Shown piece after piece: positions 54,654-64,000 of a stretch of DNA of 64,000 nt (positions within the stretch are counted from its first letter, which is position 1; every line of letters starts with the position of its first letter). This stretch comes from Linderina pennispora. Taxonomy: Eukaryota > Kickxellomycota > Kickxellomycetes > Kickxellales > Kickxellaceae. The stretch spans positions 1,302,001 to 1,366,000 of the forward strand of contig NW_024468249.1 of assembly GCF_002104995.1 (NCBI RefSeq), read 5' to 3'. The notes beneath the pieces were generated by a model. It searched no databases and was not told where the DNA came from. It saw only the letters and a program-made list of their open reading frames with translations. Made by a program: the position numbers and the translations under genes.

Positions 54654-55059
54654 TCCCTGCACTTGACCACAAATCACATTTGTCCGATCCATGCTAACTA
54701 GCAGCCGAGCTTGCATCGCGAGCGAAGTAACCCTAGTAGCTGTCTAGATGTATTTTGAATCCACTCCATTACCTGCTACCACTGAACCATCAACAATATT
54801 TCTCTGCGCCCCGTTCCCATTGCCCTTTCTTCTAGTGGCGTGGCTCTCCAGCATCAGCAAGGGTAAAAAGCGATCTTGTTTTGTTGTCCACAACCTCTTC
54901 TGTCTCTCCAACTATCTCTACACACTTTTGCTACTCTTGCATTCCATACACTTATTCTATCTACATTTCACTCCAGGTGTTTTCCCAAGTCGGAGCTACC
55001 TACTTCGCCCAACGATATACTGATCGTCTCTGTACAGTCAGATACCATTGATACAGGAG
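54654..55059. other. Intergenic, J-protein to right transporter array
   Basis: C/T-rich leader-like sequence; no gene. Confidence 0.5.
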
Positions 55060-56782
55060 ATGCTCGCTAATACCGAAAGCGGACACCCGCCCTTTTGAAG
55101 CATCAAGCAACCTGTCCGCCTCTCCCGAGATAGACATACCAGATGTGCCTCTAGTCAGTCTCCAACTTGGCAAGCGATAAGGGCAATAGCCAGCGTCTCA
55201 CCGAACAAAAGTATTTGTCTGGTATCCAGCTTGCCTTGTCACTACTTTGCATGTCGTTCCTTACGTTCATAACTTCCATCGATACGACAATCGTTGGGAC
55301 AGCATACATTCCGATTGGAAGTCACTTTAACGGAGCCGACCGTGCCGAGTGGATCATTAATAGCTACCTTATTGCAGTGGCTGCGTTTCAGCCTATCTAT
55401 GGCAAGGTCAGCGACATCATTGGCCGCGTCGAGGCTATTACCATAGCTATTACCATTTTCATGCTTGGGTCGGTAATCAGCGGTGTATCCACCTCGCTCA
55501 ATATGCTCATCGCGGGTCGTGTGGTTCAAGGCATAGGTGGGGCTGGATTCATGAATATGTCCCGAATTGTCCTTGGTGATATTTCCAGTAAGCAGGATCG
55601 TGGAAAGTACTTCAGCGCAATAACATGTGCTTACGGAGTTGGGATAGCACTTGGGCCAGTCATCGGCGGCCTTATCGTTGAATACTCCAAGTGGCAAGTT
55701 ATATTCTGGATCAACATTCCCATCTGTGTGGTTGTTGCCGCAGTTGTTAACATCATACTGAAGTTACCTCGCCCGGATGGTACGTGGAAAGAAAAGGTCA
55801 AGGCGCATCGACTTTGGGGGCTCGCTGTTGTCAATCGTCCGGGAATCGTGCTCGTTCTTTTGGCGCTGTCCGTGGGGAGGACGCGAGTACAAGTGGTCAT
55901 CAACTGCCGTCATTTGCAGCTTTGTCTCTTGGGCTCGTGGTCATCGTGGTGTTTATCCTCTATGAGTGGAAGGTTGCACCGCTACCTATTGTGCCGATAC
56001 ATATGTTCAGGGATCTGGAACGTCTCCGTTTCCTCCATCTCCCAGATATTCCAAGCTGCTGGGTTTTACGGTCCGGTCACCTTCATTCCACAGTGGGCTC
56101 TACTATCCAGACATGCCTCCAGCATAACGTCGGGTCTATATCTGCTTCCATTTGCAATAACGACGATTTTTGCGACAGTGGGTAGTGGGGTTCTAAACTC
56201 CCGAACAGGGACGCTGTCGTGAGTTTATCTGGGCAGGCACTGCGCTCCTTACTCTTGGCAACGGACTTCTTATTTTACTCACACCTGATTCAAATGTTGG
56301 ACAAAATCATCGGTTTTGTTACAATTGCTGGCATTGGATTTGGCCTATGCTTCCAGAAGCACTTCGATTATCGCCCAGGTATCTGTGCAAGACAGAGATA
56401 TGGCCGCAGTGTCTGCTATGAATTCGTTCTTCATCTCGTTAGGCGGGATATTGACTGTGTCTATCATCAGCAATGTTGTTCAGAATAGGCTCCATGGTAA
56501 CATGGGATCTCTGGTTTCTCAGTTTCCCGGAATATGCGTCTACAGTTGCACATATTATGAAGGACCCGTCTGCAATCAACAGTGTCAGCCATTCCCAACC
56601 AACTCAACATCGAGATCCAGCAAGCATATTCAGCTGCAACACGCTATGGCTTCATTGTCATAACCGGCACTGGACTTCCGCTATCGTTCCTGCTTTCTCT
56701 TGGTTTGAAACAAGTCTTGCACAAGCTATACATGAGAGGAGATGGCCAGTTGTTAGTTGTTTCCCAAATAGATTCATGTTGA
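55060..56782 (+). pseudogene. DHA2-type MFS transporter, right copy A (many frame breaks)
   Basis: Inferred start at 55060 (ATG, MLANTESGHPPF), reaching the core by a frame change. Core: TSIDTTIVGTAYIPIGSHF, GKVSDIIGR (motif A), ALGPVIGGLIVEYSKWQVIF. Frame changes occur near 55803 and 55872 (both shared with copy B), 56000-56040, 56220-56330 and 56500. The C-terminal part (IPNQLNIEIQQAYSAATRYG) ends at 56782. The whole 14-helix length is represented but broken. The sequence is diverged from left copies 1 and 2, and close to copy B in two stretches. If the shared breaks are real, the gene is dead. Confidence 0.8.
55656..55993 (+). repeat. Near-identical tract, partner of 57805-58140
   Basis: Over about 338 bases, copy A and copy B differ only at a handful of positions (for example ATACTGAAG/ATACTTGAAG, TCGTCCGGG/TTGTTGG). 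Sequence on either side is clearly more different. The tract includes two extra G bases that break the frame in both copies. Confidence 0.8.
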
Positions 56783-57154
56783 ATCGTAACAATGAGTAGA
56801 TGTAATGGTGTGAGTAGCTTGCTAAAATCATACTTCACATCGCACAAGTATTGTGACCAGTTTATGTCGAAGTATTAAGCAGCCAGCATGACATTCGACG
56901 AAGGCTGCCTGTTTATTAGTGGCTAAGCGTACCAGCATTGTAGTTGGCGACGCCACTATTCCATTTTTGCTAGACAAAGAAGGTCCGAAGAGCACAACAT
57001 ACTACTCCTACAGCACACGGCGGTAGCTATAGTTCACAAACACAACTTCTGTGGATAGTAATAGAATTCTCTATTTGCCTTTGCAAGTATCTTTTAGATC
57101 CCTAAAATCTGTTATTTTGATTGTCTTTCGCAGGGTAGTTTACACAATACCAGG
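56783..57154. other. Intergenic between right copies A and B
   Basis: No gene. AT-rich with no clear promoter element. Confidence 0.45.
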
Positions 57155-58715
57155 ATGTACCAACAAACGACGCATAGCCAATCTTTTTCACTATCTGAAG
57201 AGACTGCCTCTATAGAAACCAAACGGCAGTGTATTTCAATACCTAGTGCTACTCCACTTATCCAGGTAATAGAGGCATCCGGACGATTCATCTAGTGGCC
57301 ACATAGCTGAGCTTGGAAACTCCATACCTACGGTGAGAGACAGCGGGAACACAAATGTGTTGGCTGGCAGAAAGCTTGCTCTAGCACTACTGAGCTTGTC
57401 TATATTCTGCACGATCGCATCTCTTGACATAACAATCGTTGGGACAGCATACATTCCGATTGGAAAGTCACTTCAAATGGAGCCAGCCGTGCCGAGTGGA
57501 TCATCACCAGCTATTTCATTGCACTGGCTGCATTTCAGCCTATCTATGGCAAGGTTAGCGACATCATTGGCCGCATCGAGGACTATTACCATAGCTATTA
57601 CCATCTTCATGCTTGGGTCGGTAATCAGCGGCTGTATCCGCCTCGCTCAATATGCTCATCGCGGGTCGTGTGGTTCAAGGCATAGGTGGGGCTGGGCTCA
57701 TGAATATGTCACGGATTGTTGTTAGCGATATTTCCAGCGAGCAGAACAGAAGTAGGTATTTTAGTATACTCACTGTCTCATACGGTGTTGGATCCGCGAT
57801 CGGACCAGTCATCGGCGGCCTTATCGTTGAATACTCCAAGTGGCAAGTTATATTCTGGATCAACATTCCCATCTGTGTGGTTGTTGCCGCAGTTGTTAAC
57901 ATCATACTTGAAGTTACCTCGCCCGGATGGTACGTGGAAAGAAAAGGTCAAGGCGCATCGACTTTGGGGGCTCGCTGTTGTCAATTGTTGGAATCGTGCT
58001 CGTTCTTTTGGCGCTGTCCGTGGGGAGGACGCGAGTACAAGTGGTCATCAACTGCCGTCATTTGCAGCTTTGTCTCTGGGCTCGTAGTCATCGTGGTGTT
58101 TATCCTCTATGAGTGGAAGGTTGCACCGCTACCTATTGTGCTGATACGCATGTACAAGATCAGGAACGTCTTCTTTTCTTCCCTCTCCCAGATATTCCAA
58201 GCTGCCTGGGTTTTTATGACCTTTTTATTCTTTGGCTTATATCCAGACACCAAGGTTTTGGGGCCAAAACCATTGGCTTTGTTATAATCACTGGCATTGG
58301 ATTCGGCCTTTGTTCGCAGAACGTAACTCTTATTGCCCAGGCATCTGTGGCAGGACAAGATATTGCGGCGGTATCTGCCATGATCTCGTTTTTCAATTCG
58401 CTGAGCGGGATACTGACGGTTTCTGTCACTAGCAGCATTATTCAAAACTCGCTCATATCAAGCATGGCGCCTGTGATGTGGCATTTTCCGGACTATATAG
58501 CAGAAATCACTCACATTACAAAGGATCCGTCTGTAATCAACAGCGTCGATATTCCCAACCAACTGAACATCGAGATCCAGCAAGCATATTCAGATTCGAT
58601 CCGCGGTGGATTTATAGCCGTAACCGCGTTGTCATCAGTATCGCTCCTATTTTCTCTTGGTTTGAAGCACGTCAAGCTTAAGCAAACGTGCAATTCAGCT
58701 ATCGACAGTAAATAG
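57155..58715 (+). pseudogene. DHA2-type MFS transporter, right copy B (broken, internal deletion)
   Basis: Inferred start at 57155 (MYQQTTHSQSFSLSEETASI). Parts in order: DITIVGTAYIPIGKS, motif A region, a divergent SDISSEQNRSRYFSILTVSY, then the tract 57805-58140 that is nearly identical to copy A. It then jumps from FQAAWVFM directly to a segment ending in VIITGIGFGLCSQNV, losing roughly 70-80 residues that hold about two to three membrane helices in the other copies. The rest (VAGQDIAAVSAMISFFNSL to the stop at 58715) reads well. Loss of helices makes it non-functional as a transporter even if the single-base breaks are sequencing errors. Confidence 0.8.
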
Positions 58716-59747
58716 CACACATTCTTCAATTATTTCATTTTGTGAATGTAAATGGCTATGCGACGATGGACTACGCCTCGACTTCTTGAGCATGCTATCC
58801 TATGTTTTGAATGTATATATGATGTCTTTAAAGGCAAATGATATTCAGCACATTTGTAATTGTAGCACAACTAGCCTGAGCATGGTTAGCCAATACACAC
58901 GAACCTGATTACAGGTCATGGTCATAACATAGGTGTATGGTGCTCAGACCCGGCTCCCAAGCACCAACAGACTCAGACTCTACACACTACCTCTTCAGTA
59001 GTTGATAAACTACCGACACCGGGCCAGAAATTGCGAAAACATCTGTTGATTTTGGCTATCTTGATTTAGCTGCATACTGCTGATTTCGTATGCGATGTCC
59101 TGGGAGTCTGAATTTCCGTAGACCTATTTTCTGAATCCACTATAAACAGGCCAGTGTAATTCACGGCCGACGGGCCTTTTTCAGCAGCTTTTTGTGTGCT
59201 TCGGGCAATCTATTAATACCTATCGACAGCGTGCCGATTTCAATTGAGCAAACAAGGTTGTCTCTCGATCGTGCTGTGCAATCTCCGATAGCAGCATTGG
59301 TCAGCCCTATGTGAGAATTGGAGGCTACATGGATTAGCGAACAGACAGCCTCATCCCTATGTTTCAGGAGCAATCAGGAAAATACTGGTTTTCTCTTTAA
59401 AAATAGACCAGATGCTGGATCCTGTAAGCATGTAGACAGTATCACGCAGGAGCTGCTAGCACTACTTCCTACCTTCAAGCAAGTTTTATCCATGATTCTA
59501 AAAATACACGCAAAATCTGCAGATTGATGCGCAGGCGTATTAGCAGCAGCCATGTGTTCTCTGCAGAATCCCTAGAGAGATACTCGCGTCCATTTTTAGC
59601 ACTGCCTTCTTTCTCGCACCCTGTATAACCAAGATATCCATACGTTACGTAGCCGGCCTATTTAAACCAGCAGTTCCGGCCCATCATTTCTGACATCTCA
59701 ACTCATCAGCTATATTGCTAACAGACTGCCTCAAACATATCATCGCT
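58716..59747. other. Intergenic, right copy B to right copy C
   Basis: No gene; promoter of copy C at the right end (TATTTAAA 59659-59666). Confidence 0.5.
59659..59666 (+). promoter_or_regulatory. TATA-like element of right transporter C
   Basis: TATTTAAACCAG 82 bases before the ATG, as in the left copy 1 promoter. Confidence 0.55.
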
Positions 59748-61480
59748 ATGGCGCACCCGACAAAATCAGATCAGTTCGTCACCTATACACAAAACTCATT
59801 GTCGCTCCAGACCCTGGAAAGCCAGCCATCCAAATTGGCCAATGGGCAGGTTAGCGAATCGATGTTCAACTCTACTGAAACTTTAAACGATAAGTATGAA
59901 CCCCATGACAGCGAATATGCCGATACCAAGGAGACCCGCACCCAGCTGCTCTCCGGGTACAGGCTGGCGATGGCCATCATCAGCCTGGATATCCTTGTGT
60001 TCCTGTCGGCTATCGACATGACCATCGTGGCCACCACATACATCCCCATCGGCGACAAGTTTGGGTCGGTGGATCGCGCCGAGTGGATTATTACCAGCTA
60101 CCTGATCACCACAACGGCCATCCAGCCCATCTACGGCAAGATCTCTGACGTGATCGGGACGCGTCGAGACCATCGTCATGGCGATTGTGGTTTTCCTCAT
60201 CGGCTCGATCCTGTGCGCGGTGTCCAACTCGCTCAACATGCTGATTGCCAGTCGGGCAATCAAGGGCCTGGGCGGCGCCGGGCTCATGAGCATGGCGCTG
60301 ATAGTCATTGCCGACATCATGAACGAGCGCCAGCGCGGCAAGTACGTGGGCATTTTCTCGGGCACCTGGGGGCTGGGCTCGGCCATTGCGCCGATGATTG
60401 GCGGCCTCATTGTCGAGAAGAGCAAGTGGCCGGTGGTGTTCTGGATCAACATCCCGTTCTGCGTCATCTCTGCCGCCCTCATTGTCATGCTGCTGCGGAT
60501 TCCGCGGCCCAAGGGGTCGATGCTCGAGAAGCTGAAGAAGGTCGACTTTATCGGCTCGCTCCTGTCGCTGGCCGGGCTCACCCTGGTGCTGCTGGCGCTG
60601 ACCTGGGGCGGCCGCGACTACGCGTGGTCATCGGCTGCCGGTGGTGTCGTGCTTTGTGGTCGGGTTTGTCATTCTGGCCGCCTTTGTGTTCTACGAGTAC
60701 AGGTTTGCGGTGGAGCCCATCATGCCCATGCACCTGTTCAACCGGCGCAACGTGATTCTGTGCTCGCTGGCGCACATTTTCTTTGGCTTTGGCGTCAACG
60801 GCCCCATCACATTCATTCCGATGTGGGCGCTGGTCGTCAAGCACGCGTCATACGTGACCTCGGGGCTGTATCTGCTGCCGTTCTCCATCGCCATGGTGAT
60901 TTCGTCGGTGGTGGGCGGGGTCCTGGTCAGCCGTCTGGGCAGGTTCCGCGAGATCATCTGGTTCGGCGCGGCGATGCTGACGCTAGGCAACGGCCTCCTG
61001 ATCCTGCTCGGCACCGATGCCAGCCTGGGCAAGATCATCGGTCTGCTTGTCGCTGGAGGACTTGGGTTCGGCAGCTGCATCCAGACGCTGACGCTTGCTG
61101 CGCAGTCGGCAGTCACTGGCAAGGACCTGGCAGGCAACGACAACAGTCAACCTGTTCTTCCGCTCGCTGGGCCAGATTCTGTCGGTGGCGGTCATGAGCA
61201 ACATTATCCAGAACAAGCTGCGCACCGAGATCGGCGAGGTGGTGGCGCGGTTCCCGGCACACATGCACGAGATTCTGGAGGTGCTCAAGGACCAGTCGAC
61301 GATCAGCAGCTCGGGTATGCCTGAGAGCGTCAAGGCTGCGATCCAGTTTGCGTACTGGGACTCGCTGAAGGTCGGGTTCATTGCGCTGACTGCATTCACA
61401 GGCGTGTTCTTGCTGCTGACGCTTGGCATCCAGCACAAGGAGCTGCAAGACAACGACTCAAGAAGACGATTGATGCGTGA
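59748..61480 (+). CDS. DHA2-type MFS transporter, right copy C (inverted twin of left copy 1)
   Basis: Start at 59748 (MAHPTKSDQFVTYTQNSLSL). The head is only loosely similar to left copy 1 (shared TLESQ). From 59909 the sequence is almost identical to left copy 1 read in reverse, to 61475, just before the stop. Differences are single bases (for example SSVVGG against SSVAGG) and a few indels: extra G at about 60157 (GGGACGCG), extra A at about 61131 (GGCAGGCAAC), and changes at 61447-61458. The extra G near 60640 is the one also found on the left. The expected end, LKKTIDA, is at TGA 61478-61480. The same motifs A and C are present. Confidence 0.85.
59909..61475 (+). repeat. Inverted near-identical copy of 28248-29812
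   Basis: The 1,567-base stretch is nearly identical to the reverse complement of 28248-29812 (1,565 bases). Both edges are sharp: upstream the N-terminal codons are diverged, downstream similarity ends at the stop codon. Confidence 0.88.
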
Positions 61481-61859
61481 AAACCGAAGCGTGCCTGTAA
61501 ATTATCAGCTGTGTAAAATACTTCATTACATTGACCATTGTGTATTCTTTTTGGAGAAATGGCTAGTGGGCTGTGTGGCTTGTGTGGCTCGTGTGGCTGA
61601 TCGAGGCAGAAGCAAAAAAAACAGTCAATGACTTCTTTCAGCTTTTGTCATACGCCTCAGACTAGATTGTTGTCGGTGTTTCAAAATTCTGGGGAGCGCA
61701 AAAACAGTCTAAACATTCTCTCTCCTGTATTGTCCTGTGCTCTTTCGACAGAGTCACCGAGCTTCAGAGAACGCCTTAAAAGTAGCAAATTCCTAGAAGC
61801 AGCTCAAAAACTGGTTGGTAGCATCTTTATTTTTCTTTCTAGAGGGGGGTTTTTCAGCC
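61481..61859. other. Intergenic, transporter C to right hydrolase 1
   Basis: T-rich leader near 61830-61850. No gene. Confidence 0.5.
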
Positions 61860-62588
61860 ATGTCGTCGTTTGTTAACGCCTGCTGCAACACACCGCCGGT
61901 GACTGCCGATTATACGCCAACCGGCACGGCTATACAGATCGGCGGCACTAAAATCTATCTTGCTGGATCCACCAGATCAAGGTTTGGCATAATCTTCTGC
62001 TACGACATATTCGGGTTCCACCCAAATGTGTACCAGTATGCTGATCTGCTGGGCCAGGCCGGGTTCCGCATAGCAATGCCAGACTTTCTGCACGACAGGC
62101 CGTTAACAGTGTCTGATCTTGGCAACAAGGACGTGTTTGCCGACTTTTTGATGACCCGGGCCGGCTGGGCGGTTAACCGCGATGTATTCGTGAAAACCCG
62201 CAAGGTGCTCGCAGACGAGGGGATCAAGCAGATCGGCGCAATTGGGTTTTGCTGGGGCGCCAAGCTCGTCATGGGCGCTATCGGCGAGAACCTGGGCATC
62301 AGTGCTGGCTGCCTGGTCCACCCGAGTGCGCTAGGTCGCCTGAGGACTTTGAGAATGCAAGGGCACCTATTCTGCTGATCGAGAGCAAGGACGAGAAGGA
62401 CTTTTCTGGAGGAATTCGCCCAAGTCAAGCAACGGTTTGAGATGAGCGTACGTGATCGGTACGAGGACATGCACCATGGGTTTGCAGGCAGCGCGCGGCG
62501 ACTGGGCGCAGGCCAGCGCAGGCAGACAGAGTCAACCAGGCGATTAAGGGAGACAGTCTCATTCCTAGCGCAGGTGGCTGGGCAATGA
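61860..62588 (+). CDS. Dienelactone hydrolase family protein, right copy 1
   Basis: Start at 61860 (MSSFVNACCNTPPVTADY), sharing the CCNTPPV head with the other two hydrolases. FCYDIFGFHPN, the nucleophile GFCWGAK, the acid in ESKDEKD and the histidine in EDMHHGF make a complete triad once the frame is followed. Frame changes lie near 62330 (before PEDFENA), near 62405 and near 62490-62500. The stop is TGA 62586-62588. Closest in sequence to the left hydrolase. Same orientation and close to transporter C (380 bases). Confidence 0.85.
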
Positions 62589-62770
62589 CTGAAAAAAGAA
62601 AAGCGCCTGGAGAAATTTAGATTCCGATTCAAAAATCCATGAGAAAGCGCCTGGCCCCAGTCCGACGAGACCTGCATTTCTAAGCAATCTCGCTCCTGGC
62701 ACGTTCCCCTCCTCCTTCTCTCTTATCTTCCAAGTCTTTTTAACGCATTTTTCTTCTCGCAATATAAGCC
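62589..62770. other. Intergenic between the right hydrolases
   Basis: C/T-rich leader before 62771 (TTCTCTCTTATCTTCC-like). No gene. Confidence 0.5.
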
Positions 62771-63507
62771 ATGTCTTTCCCAAGCGCGTGCTGCAACACT
62801 CCGCCTGTCAAGGCCTCGTACACCATCACTGGCGAAAAGGATCCAGCTCGGCAGCATTTCGGCCTATGTCACCGGGCCCTCGACGTCTCCGCGCGGTGTC
62901 CTAGGTCAACTACGACATCTTTGGCTACCACGCCAACGTCCTCCAGCTGTGCGACATCCTTGGCACGGCCGGGTTCCGGGTGATTCTTCCCGACATCCTT
63001 GACGGCAAGTATCTGACGGAGGCCGACCTGGGCAAGGAAGGAGTGTTTACGGAGTTTGTGCAGACGCGCGGCAGCTGGCCCGCAGTGCGGCCGTCGTACG
63101 AGCTGGCGCTGAAGTACCTGGAGCAGGGCGGGGCGAGCAAGATCAGCCTTCTGGGGTTCTGCTGGGGCGGCAAGATGGTGATGAATGGGCTCCAGGAGCT
63201 GGCGGGGGTGGCCGGCGGGGCGATCGTGCACCCGGCGATGGTGACGGATGAGGATTTCGCGCAGATCAAGGCGCCGGTGCTGGCGCTGCCGAGCAAGGAC
63301 GAGCCAGACTTTTCCAAGGGCATTGCGCAGGCCAAGGCGCTGGCGTTTGGGGCGCAGTGCGAGCTGGTCAGATTCGACGACATGTTCCACGGGTTCTGCG
63401 GTGCCCGCGGCGACTGGTCGAACGAAACGCAGGCGAAGCGCGCCAATGACGCAATCAAGCTGCTGGTCAAGTTCTTCAATGACGTGTCGACCAGCGCCTC
63501 TCTCTAA
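62771..63507 (+). CDS. Dienelactone hydrolase family protein, right copy 2
   Basis: Start at 62771 (MSFPSACCNTPPVKASY). After frame changes between about 62840 and 62925 the sequence is continuous: YDIFGYHANVLQLCDILGTA, the nucleophile in GFCWGGK, the acid in PSKDEPD and the histidine in DDMFHGF. More diverged from the other two than they are from each other (GGK for GAK, FHGF for HHGF). Stop TAA 63505-63507; 38 bases beyond it end the SmG gene on the other strand. Confidence 0.88.
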
Positions 63508-63542
63508 GCATTTATTCGATGGTATTAATTTGGAAAGCCATT

Positions 63543-63776
63543 TTAGTAAAGCGGTTCCAGAGCCTCCATTGATACGATGCTGTTGCCGCGGATGACGACC
63601 TTGCCAAGGGGCTCGCGTGTCTCCTCGGAGATCTCCTCGAAGGCATCGTCCAGGTGGACATTCATGAAGGCATCGTAGCCGCGCAGGACGCCTGTGACCG
63701 AGCGTTTGGCGTTGAGCTGCAGAAGCAGGCGCTTGTCCATGTATTTTTTGAGCTCGGGAGCAATAGCCTTGACCAT
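63543..63776 (-). CDS. SMX2: Small nuclear ribonucleoprotein SmG
   Basis: Core Sm protein of the spliceosomal snRNP ring. Start 63776 gives MVKAIAPELKKYMDKRLLLQ. The Sm1 motif (VTGVLRGYDAFMNVHLDDAF) and Sm2 motif (VVIRGNSIVSMEALEPL) match SmG closely. 77 residues, as usual for the family. The frame is uninterrupted and there is no intron. It faces the right hydrolase array tail to tail, and marks the return to ordinary housekeeping genes. Confidence 0.93.
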   Translation of the reverse strand: MVKAIAPELKKYMDKRLLLQLNAKRSVTGVLRGYDAFMNVHLDDAFEEISEETREPLGKVVIRGNSIVSMEALEPLY

Positions 63777-64000
63777 GGGTGGTGTGAAGAGTAGTGTAGT
63801 GCGAGGAGAGTAGTGGCCCGTTCTATTTTTTGCGGGAGGGGGAAGAATCATCGCGATTTCAAAATAAGCCAGGTGCAGCACTGCATGTACGTTATGGGCA
63901 CCAAACGTGACACAGAAGAGCGGTTTCATGTTTGGATTCATTTTGACGGCAGCTGCGAATGCGGAATTGCTGTGTGCTCGACGGTGACGTGGGGGGGGAA
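63777..64000. other. Promoter side of SmG to window end
   Basis: No gene recognised. A G run lies at the very end (63989-63998). Confidence 0.45.

Noticed and set aside
28243-61480. The inverted transporter pair as terminal repeats of a large mobile element.
   Set aside because: Identity is restricted to coding sequence, and the DNA between contains ordinary housekeeping genes.

Overview
This window is nuclear DNA of a fungus. Genes have short GT-AG introns and pyrimidine-rich leaders, and there are two Zn2Cys6 regulators with the fungal-specific regulatory domain, fungal-type dienelactone hydrolases, a PHO80-like cyclin and a Ty3/Gypsy retrotransposon. The protein styles, including many closely related DHA2 transporters, remind me of early-diverging (Kickxellomycotina-like) fungi, but that placement is inference. 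No CRISPR array, rRNA or convincing tRNA was seen.

Layout: 1-5862 holds a Rab14-like GTPase (-), an Asterix/PAT-complex protein, GTP cyclohydrolase I (FOL2) and a small secreted repeat protein. 5863-9746 is gene-poor. 9747-15897 holds two tandem Zn2Cys6 regulators. 15952-27974 is a housekeeping block: MTQ1-type glutamine methyltransferase, GT25-like glycosyltransferase, Rif1, Vps17, a PHO80-like cyclin and a YhhN/TMEM86 membrane protein. 28243-40198 holds two DHA2 transporters and a dienelactone hydrolase, all on the minus strand, with a young 5.03-kb Gypsy element (31057-36090) inserted among them. 41475-54653 holds a hypothetical gene, an Asi-type RING membrane ligase, a REXO1/Rex3-like N-terminal fragment, a MiT-type bHLH regulator, a SNIP1/Pml1 FHA protein and a DNAJB6-like J-protein with a long disordered tail. 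55060-63507 is a second transporter/hydrolase array on the plus strand (three DHA2 copies, two hydrolases). A SmG gene closes the window.

The strongest pattern is the transporter-hydrolase family. Five DHA2 genes and three dienelactone hydrolases form two arrays in opposite orientation about 20-30 kb apart. One transporter in the left array is almost identical to one in the right array, but only across a ~1.57-kb core of the coding region. Two neighbouring right-array copies share a ~0.34-kb near-identical tract inside more diverged sequence. Both near-identical tracts carry the same single-base frameshifts, which suggests gene conversion that spread disabled sequence, or reads mixed between copies during assembly.

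Most conserved genes outside about 31-40 kb carry single-base frameshifts, while the retrotransposon, the left hydrolase and most of the left second transporter read cleanly. Many of these breaks may be consensus errors in the assembly, so gene entries give the full inferred span rather than single open frames.
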